This document shows positions 1 through 8,804 of a stretch of 44,811 nt of DNA, piece after piece. The DNA lies in NCBI GenBank assembly GCA_021323335.1, contig JAJTCN010000056.1, positions 1-44,811 of the forward strand, read 5' to 3'. Source of the stretch: Ramlibacter sp. (GTDB lineage: Bacteria; Pseudomonadota; Gammaproteobacteria; Burkholderiales; Burkholderiaceae_C). The notes beneath the pieces are model-generated. The model did no database searches, was not told the DNA's origin, and was given only the letters and a program-made list of their open reading frames with translations. Within the stretch, counting starts at the first letter, position 1, and the number at the start of each line of letters is the position of its first letter. Both the position numbers and the translations under genes were made by a program.

Positions 1-675
1 GATGGCGGCGCCGAGCTTGTCGGCCAGCGGCTCGAGCACTTCGTGGAACTTCTCGCTGGAGCCGAGCGCGCGGCCGCCGGAGACGATGATCTTGGCGGCG
101 GTGAGCTCGGGCCGGTCGCTCTTGGCGATCTCCTGGCCGACGAAGGTGCTCTTGCCGGCATCGGCGACCGCGCTGGCCGTCTCGACGCCAGCGCTGCCGC
201 CGGTGGCCGCGGCCGGGTCGAAGGCGGTGGTGCGCACGGTGATCACCTTCACGCCGTCGGCGCTCTGCACCGTGGCGATGGCGTTGCCGGCGTAGATCGG
301 CCGCTCGAAGGTATCGGGACCGTCGATCTTGCTGATGTCGGAGATCTGCGCGACGTCGAGCTTGGCGGCGACGCGCGGGGCGATGTTCTTGCCGCTGGCG
401 GTGGCGGGGAACAGGATGTGGCTGTAGCTGGAGGCGATGGCCAGCACCTGCGCGGCCATGTTCTCGGCGAGGCCGTGCTCGAACTGCACGCCGTCGGCGT
501 GGATCACCTTGGTGACGCCGGCGATCTGCGCCGCGGCCTTGGCGGCCTCACCGGCATTGGCGCCGGCCACCAGCACGTGGACGTCACCCCCGCACTGGGC
601 GGCGGCGGTGACGGTGTTGAGGGTGGCGGGGCGGATGGTCGCGTTGTCGTGTTCTGCGATGACGAGGGATGTCAT
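1..675 (-). CDS. etfA: Electron transfer flavoprotein alpha subunit, partial (C terminus beyond window)
   Basis: EtfA pairs with EtfB to carry electrons from acyl-CoA dehydrogenases and other flavoprotein dehydrogenases to ETF-ubiquinone oxidoreductase in the cytoplasm. Read on the minus strand from the ATG at 675, the frame stays open for 225 codons to base 1. It starts MTSLVIAEHDNATIRPATLN, the usual EtfA beginning, and contains the conserved stretch ILFPATASGKNIAPRVAAKL. The family is about 310 residues long, so roughly 85 C-terminal residues, including most of the FAD-binding domain, lie outside the window. It follows etfB on the same strand, but the spacer is unusually long at 150 bases and is filled by an inverted repeat. 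The identification is firm; only completeness cannot be judged. Confidence 0.95.
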   Translation of the reverse strand, partial: MTSLVIAEHDNATIRPATLNTVTAAAQCGGDVHVLVAGANAGEAAKAAAQIAGVTKVIHADGVQFEHGLAENMAAQVLAIASSYSHILFPATASGKNIAPRVAAKLDVAQISDISKIDGPDTFERPIYAGNAIATVQSADGVKVITVRTTAFDPAAATGGSAGVETASAVADAGKSTFVGQEIAKSDRPELTAAKIIVSGGRALGSSEKFHEVLEPLADKLGAAI

Positions 676-707
676 GGGGACTCCGATGAATTCAGGGAAC
701 CGGACTT

Positions 708-816
708 CCGGACGCAAAAGTCGCAAAAACTACGCAAAGGTCGCAAAAGGAATTCAAACAAGAAGTTCGGTTCCCTTTTGCGTCTTTTGCGAAACCTTTG
801 CGACTTTTGCGTCCGG
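708..816. repeat. Long imperfect inverted repeat of CGCAAA-type units between etfB and etfA
   Basis: The left arm (708 to about 752) and right arm (about 771 to 816) are imperfect reverse complements. The outer 20 bases, CCGGACGCAAAAGTCGCAAA, match exactly between arms, and the inner parts match with several mismatches. Each arm is built from tandem units of the form CGCAAA followed by 2-4 variable bases. The element is AT-richer than its surroundings and occupies nearly the whole etfB-etfA spacer. An RNA hairpin here could attenuate or stabilise the etfBA message. It resembles intergenic CGCAAAG-type repeats that I recall from other Burkholderiales genomes, but I cannot count copies here. 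Confidence 0.85.
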
Positions 817-825
817 CTGTCCGCT

Positions 826-1575
826 TTAAATGACCTTGGCTTCGGTCTTGAGCTTCTGCACGAGAGTCGCCACGTCCGGCACCTTCACGCCCGCGCCGCG
901 CTTTGGCGGCTCGGTGACTTTCAGGGTCTTCAGGCGGGGCTTGACGTCCACGCCCAGGTCCTCGGGCTTGACGATGTCCATCTGCTTCTTCTTGGCCTTC
1001 ATGATGTTCGGCAGCGTCACGTAGCGCGGCTCGTTCAGGCGCAGGTCGGTGGTGATCACCGCCGGGATCGGCACCGAGATGGTCTCCAGGCCGCCATCCA
1101 CTTCACGGGTGACCTTGGCCTTGCCGTCGGCCACTTCGACCTTCGAAGCGAAAGTCGCCTGCGGCAGGTCCAGCAGCGCGGCCAGCATCTGGCCGGTCTG
1201 GTTGCAGTCGTCGTCGATCGCCTGCTTGCCCAGGATCACCAGGCCCGGCTGCTCCTTGTCGAACAGCGCCTTGAGCAGCTTGGCCACGGCCAGCGGCTGC
1301 AGCTCCTCGTCGGTCTGCACCAGGATCGCGCGGTCGGCGCCGATCGCCATGGCGGTGCGCAAGGTCTCCTGGCACTGCTGCACGCCGCAGGAAACGGCGA
1401 TCACCTCGGTGACGACGCCCTTTTCCTTCAGGCGAACGGCTTCCTCCACCGCGATCTCGTCGAACGGATTCATGCTCATCTTGACGTTCGCGATGTCCAC
1501 ACCCGTGTTGTCCGACTTGACGCGGACCTTCACGTTGTAGTCCACCACCCGCTTGACGGGAACCAGGACCTTCAT
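826..1575 (-). CDS. etfB: Electron transfer flavoprotein beta subunit
   Basis: This 249-residue protein is the AMP-binding beta subunit of the ETF heterodimer that accepts electrons from acyl-CoA dehydrogenases. It begins [20 protein letters not shown] and carries the family segments [19 protein letters not shown] (about 36-54) and [19 protein letters not shown] (about 111-129). The length equals the usual family length. The ATG at 1575 is preceded on the minus strand by AGGAG at 1585-1589, a well-placed ribosome binding site. etfA follows downstream after a 150-base spacer that holds an inverted repeat. A TetR-type palindrome about 125 bases upstream (1700-1713) may be its operator, which would fit control by fatty-acid or acyl-CoA status; that is inference. 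Confidence 0.97.
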   Translation of the reverse strand: MKVLVPVKRVVDYNVKVRVKSDNTGVDIANVKMSMNPFDEIAVEEAVRLKEKGVVTEVIAVSCGVQQCQETLRTAMAIGADRAILVQTDEELQPLAVAKLLKALFDKEQPGLVILGKQAIDDDCNQTGQMLAALLDLPQATFASKVEVADGKAKVTREVDGGLETISVPIPAVITTDLRLNEPRYVTLPNIMKAKKKQMDIVKPEDLGVDVKPRLKTLKVTEPPKRGAGVKVPDVATLVQKLKTEAKVI

Positions 1576-1699
1576 GCTGGGAACTCCTAGAGTTTCTCTT
1601 GCGAGATTGACGTTGACGTAAACGGGAATTCTATGCCGCCACCACCATGTGCCGGGGCCGCGGCCATCGTGCCACGCTCGGAGGGTGCGGGAACAAAAT

Positions 1700-1713
1700 A
1701 GAACGACCGTTCT
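1700..1713. promoter_or_regulatory. Candidate TetR-family operator palindrome in the etfB/dctP divergent region
   Basis: The sequence AGAACGACCGTTCT is a palindrome of two hexamers, AGAACG and CGTTCT, around a 2-base centre. It is flanked by A-rich sequence on the left and a run of T on the right, which extends the symmetry loosely. It lies between the divergent genes etfB (start 1575) and the TRAP substrate-binding protein (start 1821). TetR/AcrR-type regulators bind such short perfect dyads, and etf and acyl-CoA dehydrogenase genes are often under their control. No TetR gene is in this window, so the regulator would have to be encoded elsewhere. Confidence 0.5.
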
Positions 1714-1820
1714 TTTTTGCGATTATAGGCGCTGCCGGGGACGCGATGCGGGTAAGTCTGGACCGCCCGCCCCAGGCGTGCCGCTTACATTGCATCGCAC
1801 CAATACAAGGAGTTCGTTGG

Positions 1821-2837
1821 ATGAACCGCACCCTGCTTTCCCTGGCCGCCGCCGTTGCCGCATGCGGAGCCTTCCCCGTCGCCGCACAGACCGTGCTGAC
1901 CACGTCGAGCTGGGTGCCGCCCGGCCACGCCCTGACCCTCGCCCAGAAGGAATGGTGCGAGCTGGTGGAGAAGAACAGCAAGAACAAGATCCGCTGCAAC
2001 CACCTGCCGCGCGCGGTGGCCGCGCCGCCGGGCACCTTCGACGCGGTGAAGAACGGCCTCACGGACGTCTCGTTCACGGTGCACGGCTACACGCCGGGCC
2101 GCTTCGTGTATCCCCAGCTGGCCGAGTTCCCGTTCCTGGGCGACTCCGCCGAGACGATGTCCGTGGCCTTCAACCGGGTTGCGTTCAGGAACCCCGAATT
2201 CATCAAGGAGCACGAGGGCGTGAAGGTGCTGGCGTTCTTCACGCACGGCCCCGGCATCGTGTTCAACACCAAGCGTCCCGTGACCAAGCTGGAGGACCTG
2301 CAGGGCCTGAAGTGGCGCGTGGGCGGCGGCATGGTGAACGAGGTCTCCAAGGTGCTGGGCATGAACGTGACGCTCAAGCCCGCGCCGGAGTCCTATGAGC
2401 TGCTGTCCGGCGGCGTGATGGACGGCACGCTGTTCCCGGCCGAATCGGTGGAGGCGTTCAAGCTGGACAAGCTGGTCAAGCACGCGACCACCTTCCCCGG
2501 CGGCCTGTACAACACCAGCTTCGTGTTCATGATGAACCCGGCCAAGTACGACAAGATGAGCCCCGAGGAGAAGAAGGCCGTGGACGACGCCTCGGGTGAA
2601 GTGGCGGCCCGCATGATCGGGCGCTCCTGGGACAAGTTCGACCGCCGTGCCTACGCCCTGATGCAGGCCAACAACGTGCAGGTGGTGAAGGCCGACGCCA
2701 AGTTCGTCGCCGACATCAAGGGCAAGACGTCGCAGCTCGAGGCCAAGTGGGTCAAGGACGCCGAGGCCAAGGGGCTGAAGAACCCGGCGAAGCTGCTGGC
2801 GGACTTCCGCGGCGAAATCTCGAAGCTCTCGAAGTAG
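1821..2837 (+). CDS. TRAP transporter substrate-binding protein (DctP family)
   Basis: This 338-residue periplasmic protein captures the substrate, usually an organic acid, for the TRAP transporter encoded just downstream. The ATG at 1821 follows AAGGAG at 1807-1812 and opens a Sec signal peptide (MNRTLLSLAAAVAACGAFPV, cleavage near AAQ at about 23). A much earlier in-frame start at 1647 has no ribosome site and would hide the signal peptide. The segment LQGLKWRVGGG holds the conserved carboxylate-binding arginine at about R166, and the spacing of the remaining motifs matches DctP/YiaO-type proteins. dctQ- and dctM-like genes follow in the same direction. The substrate cannot be read from the sequence, although a carboxylate is likely because of the arginine. 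Confidence 0.93.
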   Translation: MNRTLLSLAAAVAACGAFPVAAQTVLTTSSWVPPGHALTLAQKEWCELVEKNSKNKIRCNHLPRAVAAPPGTFDAVKNGLTDVSFTVHGYTPGRFVYPQLAEFPFLGDSAETMSVAFNRVAFRNPEFIKEHEGVKVLAFFTHGPGIVFNTKRPVTKLEDLQGLKWRVGGGMVNEVSKVLGMNVTLKPAPESYELLSGGVMDGTLFPAESVEAFKLDKLVKHATTFPGGLYNTSFVFMMNPAKYDKMSPEEKKAVDDASGEVAARMIGRSWDKFDRRAYALMQANNVQVVKADAKFVADIKGKTSQLEAKWVKDAEAKGLKNPAKLLADFRGEISKLSK

Positions 2838-2924
2838 GCCCAGCGCTCCCGTATCAAGGCGGCAACCCGGGCGGTCCCCGGGGGCCGCCTCTTGCTGCGC
2901 CCACCAGGAAACGGACCAAGAGAC

Positions 2925-3410
2925 GTGAACAAGCTGCTGGAGCTCCTGTGCGGGCTGCTTTCGGGCATCGCGCTCTTCGCGATCATGGCCCTGACCTTCT
3001 TCGACGTGCTGGGACGCAAGTTCCTGTCGAACTCCATTCCCGGTTCGCTGGAACTCACGGAACTGCTGATGGTGGTGGTGATCTTCGCGGCGCTGCCGCT
3101 GGTGTCTCGCCGGGGCGAGCACGTGGAATTCGATTCGCTCGACCCCTACTTGCCGATGTGGCTGAGGCGCGTGCAGCAGGTGGTGGTGCAGTGCATCTGC
3201 GCGGCCGCCCTGCTGGGGCTGGGCTGGCTGATGTGGAAGACCGGCGCCGACTTCGCGCAGACCGGTGAGACCACCGCGCAGCTGAAGATCGCCAAGGCGC
3301 CGTTCATCTACGGCATGGGCGTGCTGTGCGCGCTCACCGGCCTGGTGCACCTGGCGCTGGTGTTCCAGAAGCCGCACGACCGCTTCGAAGGCGAGGGAGC
3401 GGCGCTGTGA
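2925..3410 (+). CDS. TRAP transporter small permease (DctQ family)
   Basis: This membrane protein of about 161 residues is the small subunit of a TRAP transporter and bridges the binding protein and the large permease. It has four hydrophobic helices and the family motif FFDVLGRKFLSNSIPGSLEL near residues 26-45. The GTG at 2925 is chosen because it directly precedes the hydrophobic N terminus and follows a weak purine-rich AAGAG at 2918-2922. An ATG at 2892 in frame would add 11 polar residues. The spacer after the DctP gene is about 87 bases. The stop overlaps the start of the large permease by 4 bases (GTGA), so the two are probably translationally coupled. Confidence 0.9.
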   Translation: MNKLLELLCGLLSGIALFAIMALTFFDVLGRKFLSNSIPGSLELTELLMVVVIFAALPLVSRRGEHVEFDSLDPYLPMWLRRVQQVVVQCICAAALLGLGWLMWKTGADFAQTGETTAQLKIAKAPFIYGMGVLCALTGLVHLALVFQKPHDRFEGEGAAL

Positions 3411-4699
3411 CGGAGGCATTGCTCGGATTCGGCGCGATCTTCCTGCTCGCCCTCATGCGCGTGCCGCTGGCCTTCGCCATGGGCCTCGTGGGCTTCGCGG
3501 GCGTGTGGCTGACGCGCGGGCTGGTGCCGGCCTTCGCCAGCACCTCGCAGGTGGTCCACGAGACGGGGTTCGCGTACACGCTGTCCGTGATCCCGCTGTT
3601 CATCCTGATGGGCAATTTCGTCGCCCGCGCCGGCCTGGCGCACGAACTGTTCCAGGCCGCCTATGCCTTCATCGGCCACGTGCGCGGCGGGCTCGCGCAT
3701 GCCACCATCGCGGCCTGCGCCGGCTTCGGCGCGATCTGCGGGTCGTCCATCGCGACGGCCGCCACCATGAGCAAGGTGGCCTATCCGTCCATGCGTAGGC
3801 TGGGCTACAGCAGTTCGCTGTCCACCGGCGTCATGGCCGCGGGCGGCACGCTGGGCATCATGATTCCGCCGTCCACGATCATGGTGATCTACGGCATCGT
3901 GACCCAGACCAACATCGGCCACCTGTTCGCGGCCGGCGTCATCCCGGGGCTGCTGACGGCGACCATGCTGATGCTGACCGTGATGGTGATGACGGCGCGC
4001 GACCCCGAACATGCGCCGCCCGGGGAGCGCGCTTCCTGGCCCGAGCGCTGGCGCGCCCTGCGCGGCATCTGGGGCGTGGTGGTGCTGGTCATCGTGGTGC
4101 TGGGCGGCATCTATGGCGGCTTCTTCACCGCGACGGAGGGCGCGGGCTTCGGCGCCTTCGGCGCCTTCCTGTTCGCCCTGCTGCGCCGCCGGCTGACCTG
4201 GAAGGTGCTGTTCGAGGTGCTGGTGGAATCGGCCCGCACCACCGCCATGCTGTTCACGCTGCTGATCGCCGCCACGCTGTTCGCCAACTTCGTGAACTTC
4301 ACCACCTTGCCCGGCGACCTGAAGGAGTGGATCACGCACCAGGGATGGTCGCCGACGATGATCGTGGTGGCGATGATGGCGATCTACGTCATCCTGGGCA
4401 CGGTGATGGAGGAGCTGACGATGGTGCTGCTGACCATCCCGCTCTTCTTCCCCATCGTCACCTCGCTGGGCTTCGACCCCATCTGGTTCGGCGTGCTGAT
4501 CGTGATGATCGTGCAGATCGGTCTGATCTCGCCGCCGGTGGGCATGAACCTGTTCGTGCTGAACGCCCTGCTGCCCGACGTGGGCCTGGGCAACATCTTC
4601 CGCGGCTGCTGGCCCTTCGTCCTGGCGATGGTCGTGACGCTGGGCCTGCTGATCGCCTTCCCGCAGCTCAGTCTGTGGCTGCCGTCGCTGATGCGGTGA
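3407..4699 (+). CDS. TRAP transporter large permease (DctM family)
   Basis: This permease of about 430 residues is the ion-coupled transport channel of the TRAP system. It is hydrophobic throughout, with roughly a dozen membrane helices, and carries the DctM signatures CAGFGAICGSSIATAATMSK (about 105-124), GTLGIMIPPSTIMVIYG and LISPPVGMNLFVLNAL. The length is normal for the family. The GTG at 3407 overlaps the stop codon of the small permease, which makes it the likely start; the open frame reaches further back to 3326 but only through sequence coding for the previous gene. DctP, DctQ and DctM together make a complete three-gene transporter. No sensor or catabolic gene is attached, so the substrate is unknown. 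Confidence 0.95.
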   Translation: MTEALLGFGAIFLLALMRVPLAFAMGLVGFAGVWLTRGLVPAFASTSQVVHETGFAYTLSVIPLFILMGNFVARAGLAHELFQAAYAFIGHVRGGLAHATIAACAGFGAICGSSIATAATMSKVAYPSMRRLGYSSSLSTGVMAAGGTLGIMIPPSTIMVIYGIVTQTNIGHLFAAGVIPGLLTATMLMLTVMVMTARDPEHAPPGERASWPERWRALRGIWGVVVLVIVVLGGIYGGFFTATEGAGFGAFGAFLFALLRRRLTWKVLFEVLVESARTTAMLFTLLIAATLFANFVNFTTLPGDLKEWITHQGWSPTMIVVAMMAIYVILGTVMEELTMVLLTIPLFFPIVTSLGFDPIWFGVLIVMIVQIGLISPPVGMNLFVLNALLPDVGLGNIFRGCWPFVLAMVVTLGLLIAFPQLSLWLPSLMR

Positions 4700-4706
4700 A
4701 GAAGGC

Positions 4707-4792
4707 ACCGGGGTTCGGGCTTCGCCGCTCACCCCGCCCTACAGGACGCCGGGCTTCGTAGGCCGGCGGTGAGCGCGCAGCCGAACCCCGGT
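4707..4792. terminator. Repeat-like inverted repeat between convergent genes, probable bidirectional terminator
   Basis: ACCGGGGTTCGGGCTTCG from 4707 pairs with CAGCCGAACCCCGGT ending at 4792. An inner arm, CGCTCACC near 4726-4733, pairs with GGTGAGCG near 4769-4776. The whole could form a strong 25-base stem with a loop of about 35 bases. It sits exactly between the ends of the dctM-like gene and the minus-strand mscS-like gene. It has no T tract, so termination would rest on structure or Rho. Its composition resembles dispersed intergenic repeats of the form GTAGG...GGTGAGC...GAACCCC that I recall from other proteobacterial genomes. Confidence 0.6.
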
Positions 4793-4796
4793 AGCG

Positions 4797-6062
4797 CTAC
4801 GCGGCCGCCGAAGAAGGCGGCTCCGGCGGCGGCACCATCCGCATCACCCGCTGCGGATACGGGATCTCGATGCCGGCCGCGCGCAGGCCCTTCAGGATCC
4901 GCAGGTTGACGTCCGACACCACCGCGCCGGCGCCGTTCTGCGGATCGGCGATCCAGAACACCAGCTTGAACTCCAGCCCGTCGGCGCCGAACTTCACCAG
5001 CTGCACGCCCGGCCCCGGCTCGGGGATCACCCGCCCGGCGCCACGCGCCGCCTCCAGCAGGATGTCGCGCACCTGGTCCGGGTCGGAGTCGTAGCCCACC
5101 GTCACCTCGGTCGAGACCAGCACCTTGGGGTCCGCCAGCGACAGGTTCTCGATGCGTTCGGTGATCAGCTTCTCGTTCGGCACGATGGACTCGCGGCCGT
5201 TCAGCGCCCGGATCAGGGTGTAGCGGGTCTTGATGTCCGCCACCACGCCCTCGAAGTTGTCCACCCGCACGGTGTCGCCGATGCGCAGGCTGCGCTCGGC
5301 CAGGATGACGAAACCGCTGACGTAGTTGGCCGCCAGCTTCTGCAGGCCGAAGCCGAGGCCGACGCCCAGCGCGCCGCCCAGCACCGACAGCGCCGTGAGG
5401 TCCACGCCCACCGCCGACAGCGCGAACAGGAAGCCGAGCAGCAGCAGCGTGGCGCGGATGGCGTTGCTGGCCGCCTTGCGCAGCGACAGGTCCGCCACCG
5501 TGTCGCGCAGCACCTGGCGCTCCAGTGCCGACGCCACCCACAGGGCCAGCACCATCACCAGGCCCGAGGACAGCGTGCCCTGCACGATGGCCAGCAGGCT
5601 GATCTCCGACTTGCCGAAGGAGAAGCGGATCGCTTCCATTTCCTCCAGCACGTTGGGCATCAGCCCCAGGATCCACAGCACCGCCGCGATCCATGCGACC
5701 CAGGAGAACAGCCGTTCCATCACCCGCGCGAACGCGGAGCTTGGAAACACCACGGTGAAGACGCGCGCCAGCAGCCGGATGCCCACCAGCGCGATCAGCA
5801 CCGGCACCGCGATGCGCAGCAGCGGCACCTCGCGGAAAGCGCCGAGGCCGACGCGCGCGCTGTAGGTCAGGCCCAGCGCCAGCATCGGGAACAGCACCCC
5901 GTCGATGGTGCCGCGGCCGAACCAGATCGAGTCCGCCGGGGCGCGCCGCCCCAGCAGCCAGCAGACGCCCCAGGCGACGGCGAGGCAACCCGACAATACG
6001 GCGATCTCCCACGCCAGGTCGCCGCGACTCGCGTCGCGGAGCAGCAGGTCCAAAGCGTTCAT
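4797..6062 (-). CDS. Mechanosensitive ion channel, MscS family
   Basis: This 421-residue inner-membrane protein is predicted to open under membrane tension and release solutes during osmotic downshock. Several hydrophobic helices fill the first 250 residues. The pore helix follows as LSVLGGALGVGLGFGLQKLA, then NYVSGFVILAERSLRIGDTV, the hallmark of the MscS TM3 and beta domain. The C-terminal cytoplasmic vestibule (about 285-405) includes VPNEKLITERIENLS. It is longer than E. coli MscS (286 residues) because of extra N-terminal helices. Its ATG overlaps the stop of the upstream crotonase gene by 4 bases (ATGA), which suggests co-transcription, although no functional link is obvious. The identification is firm; the gating stimulus is inferred from the family. 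Confidence 0.94.
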   Translation of the reverse strand: MNALDLLLRDASRGDLAWEIAVLSGCLAVAWGVCWLLGRRAPADSIWFGRGTIDGVLFPMLALGLTYSARVGLGAFREVPLLRIAVPVLIALVGIRLLARVFTVVFPSSAFARVMERLFSWVAWIAAVLWILGLMPNVLEEMEAIRFSFGKSEISLLAIVQGTLSSGLVMVLALWVASALERQVLRDTVADLSLRKAASNAIRATLLLLGFLFALSAVGVDLTALSVLGGALGVGLGFGLQKLAANYVSGFVILAERSLRIGDTVRVDNFEGVVADIKTRYTLIRALNGRESIVPNEKLITERIENLSLADPKVLVSTEVTVGYDSDPDQVRDILLEAARGAGRVIPEPGPGVQLVKFGADGLEFKLVFWIADPQNGAGAVVSDVNLRILKGLRAAGIEIPYPQRVMRMVPPPEPPSSAAA

Positions 6063-6844
6063 GGAGCGGGCGGCGCCCAGGCGGGCTTGCGCTTTTCGGT
6101 GAAGGCGGTCACGCCTTCCAGCGCGCAGCCTTCCATCATGTTCGCCGCCATGGTCTGCGCGGCCAGCTGGTAGGCGGCCTCGATGCCCATCTCGCGCTGG
6201 CGATAGAACAGCTCCTTGCCCATCGCGATGGCCACGCGCGGCTTGGCGACGATGGCGGCCACCAGGCGCTCGATCGCGGCGTCCAGCTGGTCGGGCGCGA
6301 CGGCGTGGTTGACGAGTCCGCTGGCCCGGGCCTGCTGCGCGTCGATGAACTCACCGGTGACCAGCATCTCCATGGCCTGCTTGGGCGGCACGTTGCGCAG
6401 CAGCGGCACGCTCGGCGTGGAACAGAAGAGGCCATAGTTGATGCCGCTGACGGCAAAGCGCGCCTCGGTGGAAGCCACCGCCAGGTCGCACTGCGCCACC
6501 AGCTGGCAGCCCGCCGCGGTGGCGATGCCGTGCACCCGCGCGATCACCGGCACCGGCAGCTTCTGCACGGCCAGCATCATGCGCGCGCACTGCGCGAACA
6601 GCTTCTGGTAGTAGTCCAGCTCGGGCCGCGCGATCATTTCCTTCAGGTGGTGGCCGGCGCAGAAGGCCTTGCCGGCGCCGGCCAGCACGACGGCCCGCAC
6701 CGACGTGTCATCGGCCAGCGCGTCCAGCGCCGCCTGCAGCGCCAGCAGCATCTCCTCGCTCAGCGCGTTGAAACTCGCCGGGCGGTTCATCGTCAGGGTG
6801 ACGACGCCCCGTGCGTCCCGGCTCTCGACCAGTGGCATGTCCAT
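6059..6844 (-). CDS. ECHDC3-like enoyl-CoA hydratase/isomerase family protein
   Basis: This 261-residue protein has the crotonase fold. The oxyanion-hole segment FCAGHHLKEM is at about 61-70, and GIATAAGCQLVAQCDLAVAS is at about 106-125. The pattern AVSGINYGLFCSTPSVPLLR and the ending FTEKRKPAW match the ECHDC3 subfamily. The two catalytic glutamates of classical hydratases are replaced: Q114 stands where the GGGCE glutamate would be, and G134 where the second would be. Ordinary enoyl-CoA hydration is therefore doubtful, and the substrate is unknown. The start at 6844 is preceded by a very strong GGAGGAGGAG site. The gene lies between the histone-deacetylase-like gene upstream (32-base gap) and the mscS-like gene, which it overlaps by 4 bases. 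Confidence 0.93.
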   Translation of the reverse strand: MDMPLVESRDARGVVTLTMNRPASFNALSEEMLLALQAALDALADDTSVRAVVLAGAGKAFCAGHHLKEMIARPELDYYQKLFAQCARMMLAVQKLPVPVIARVHGIATAAGCQLVAQCDLAVASTEARFAVSGINYGLFCSTPSVPLLRNVPPKQAMEMLVTGEFIDAQQARASGLVNHAVAPDQLDAAIERLVAAIVAKPRVAIAMGKELFYRQREMGIEAAYQLAAQTMAANMMEGCALEGVTAFTEKRKPAWAPPAP

Positions 6845-6876
6845 GGCTTGCTCCTCCTCCTCCAGCTCCGCCGCGC

Positions 6877-7830
6877 TCAGACCCCGGCCAGCGCCCGCAC
6901 GTGCGCCTCGACGCTGCGGCCCAGCGCGTCCAGGTTGTAACCGCCTTCCAGCGACGACACGATGCGGCCCTTGCCATGCCGGTTCGCGATGTCCTTGATC
7001 CGCTCGGTCATCCAGACGTAGTCGGCCTCCACCAGCCCCAGCTGGCCGAGGTCGTCCTCGCGGTGCGCGTCGAAGCCGGCACTGACGAAGATCATCTCGG
7101 GCCGGAAGGCTTCCAGCCGCGGCAGCCAGTGCTTCTCGATCAGCTCGCGGACCACCGGGCCGCGCGTGTACGCGGGCACCGGGATGTTGACCATGTTCTC
7201 CCCCATCGGGTCGGCGCCGGTGCCCGGATAGAAAGGGTGCTGGAAGATGCCGACCATCAGCACGCGCGGGTCGCCGGCCAGGATGTCCTCGGTGCCGTTG
7301 CCGTGGTGCACGTCGAAGTCGACCACCGCCACGCGCTTGAGGCCATGGCGTTCCAGCGCATAGCGGGCGGCGACGGCCACGCTGTTGATGATGCAGAAGC
7401 CCATCGCCCGGTCCCGGCAGGCGTGGTGGCCCGGCGGCCGCACGGCGCAGAACGCGTTTTCGAGCTCGCCCGCCATGACGGCGTCCGTGGCCGCGATCGC
7501 GGCCCCGGCGGCGCGCAGCACGGCGTTCCAGGTGTGGCGGTTCATCGACGTATCGGGGTCGATGTGCATGTGGTCCATGCCGCCGGCGTCCAGCTGCTCC
7601 AGCAGTTCCTCGGACAGGCCGCGCATGGCCGCCACGTGCATGCGGTCGTGGGCGAGTTCGAGGGTGTCGGTGCTGGCCAGGGGGGCCTCGCGCCGTTCGA
7701 CGACGTCCAGCAGGCCGGACGCCAGCATGCGGTCCTCGATGGCGTCGAGCCGCTCCGGGCATTCCGGGTGCCCGCGGCCCATGTCGTGTCTCCGGCAGTC
7801 CGGGTGGGTGAAATAGCCGGTTTTATGCAT
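6877..7830 (-). CDS. Histone deacetylase family protein (zinc amidohydrolase)
   Basis: This 317-residue protein belongs to the arginase/deacetylase fold family that includes bacterial acetylpolyamine amidohydrolases and class II HDAC-like enzymes. The active-site motifs are present: RPPGHHA (131-137), DFDVHHGNG (171-179), GFDAHREDD (252-260) and EGGYN near 295. The probable zinc ligands are D173, H175 and D254, so it should be catalytically competent. Bacterial members remove acetyl groups from polyamines, acetoin-related or unidentified small molecules; the exact substrate here cannot be told. The ATG at 7830 lies 45 bases from the divergent moxR gene. The ECHDC3-like gene follows 32 bases downstream, so the two may be co-expressed. 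Confidence 0.94.
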   Translation of the reverse strand: MHKTGYFTHPDCRRHDMGRGHPECPERLDAIEDRMLASGLLDVVERREAPLASTDTLELAHDRMHVAAMRGLSEELLEQLDAGGMDHMHIDPDTSMNRHTWNAVLRAAGAAIAATDAVMAGELENAFCAVRPPGHHACRDRAMGFCIINSVAVAARYALERHGLKRVAVVDFDVHHGNGTEDILAGDPRVLMVGIFQHPFYPGTGADPMGENMVNIPVPAYTRGPVVRELIEKHWLPRLEAFRPEMIFVSAGFDAHREDDLGQLGLVEADYVWMTERIKDIANRHGKGRIVSSLEGGYNLDALGRSVEAHVRALAGV

Positions 7831-7875
7831 CGCTCGCCTCGGCCTCGGTCCAATTTGCGATAACGTCGCGCTTGT
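7831..7875. promoter_or_regulatory. Short divergent promoter region between HDAC-like gene and moxR
   Basis: Only 45 bases separate two divergent start codons, so both promoters must overlap this spacer or the coding starts. On the plus strand GATAAC at 7859-7864 could serve as a -10 box for the moxR gene. It would put the transcript start close to the ATG at 7876 and leave almost no leader. I see no clear -35 element, so this is a weak prediction. Confidence 0.3.
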
Positions 7876-8796
<921 letters not shown>

Positions 8797-8804
8797 AGGC
8801 CACC

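Noticed and set aside
708..816. CRISPR-like array from the repeated CGCAAA units
   Set aside because: The units are only 8-11 bases, unevenly spaced and arranged as an inverted repeat, without spacers or cas genes.
43..1590. Plus-strand open frame of about 515 codons at the window start
   Set aside because: It is antisense to etfA and etfB, whose products match their families across their visible length.
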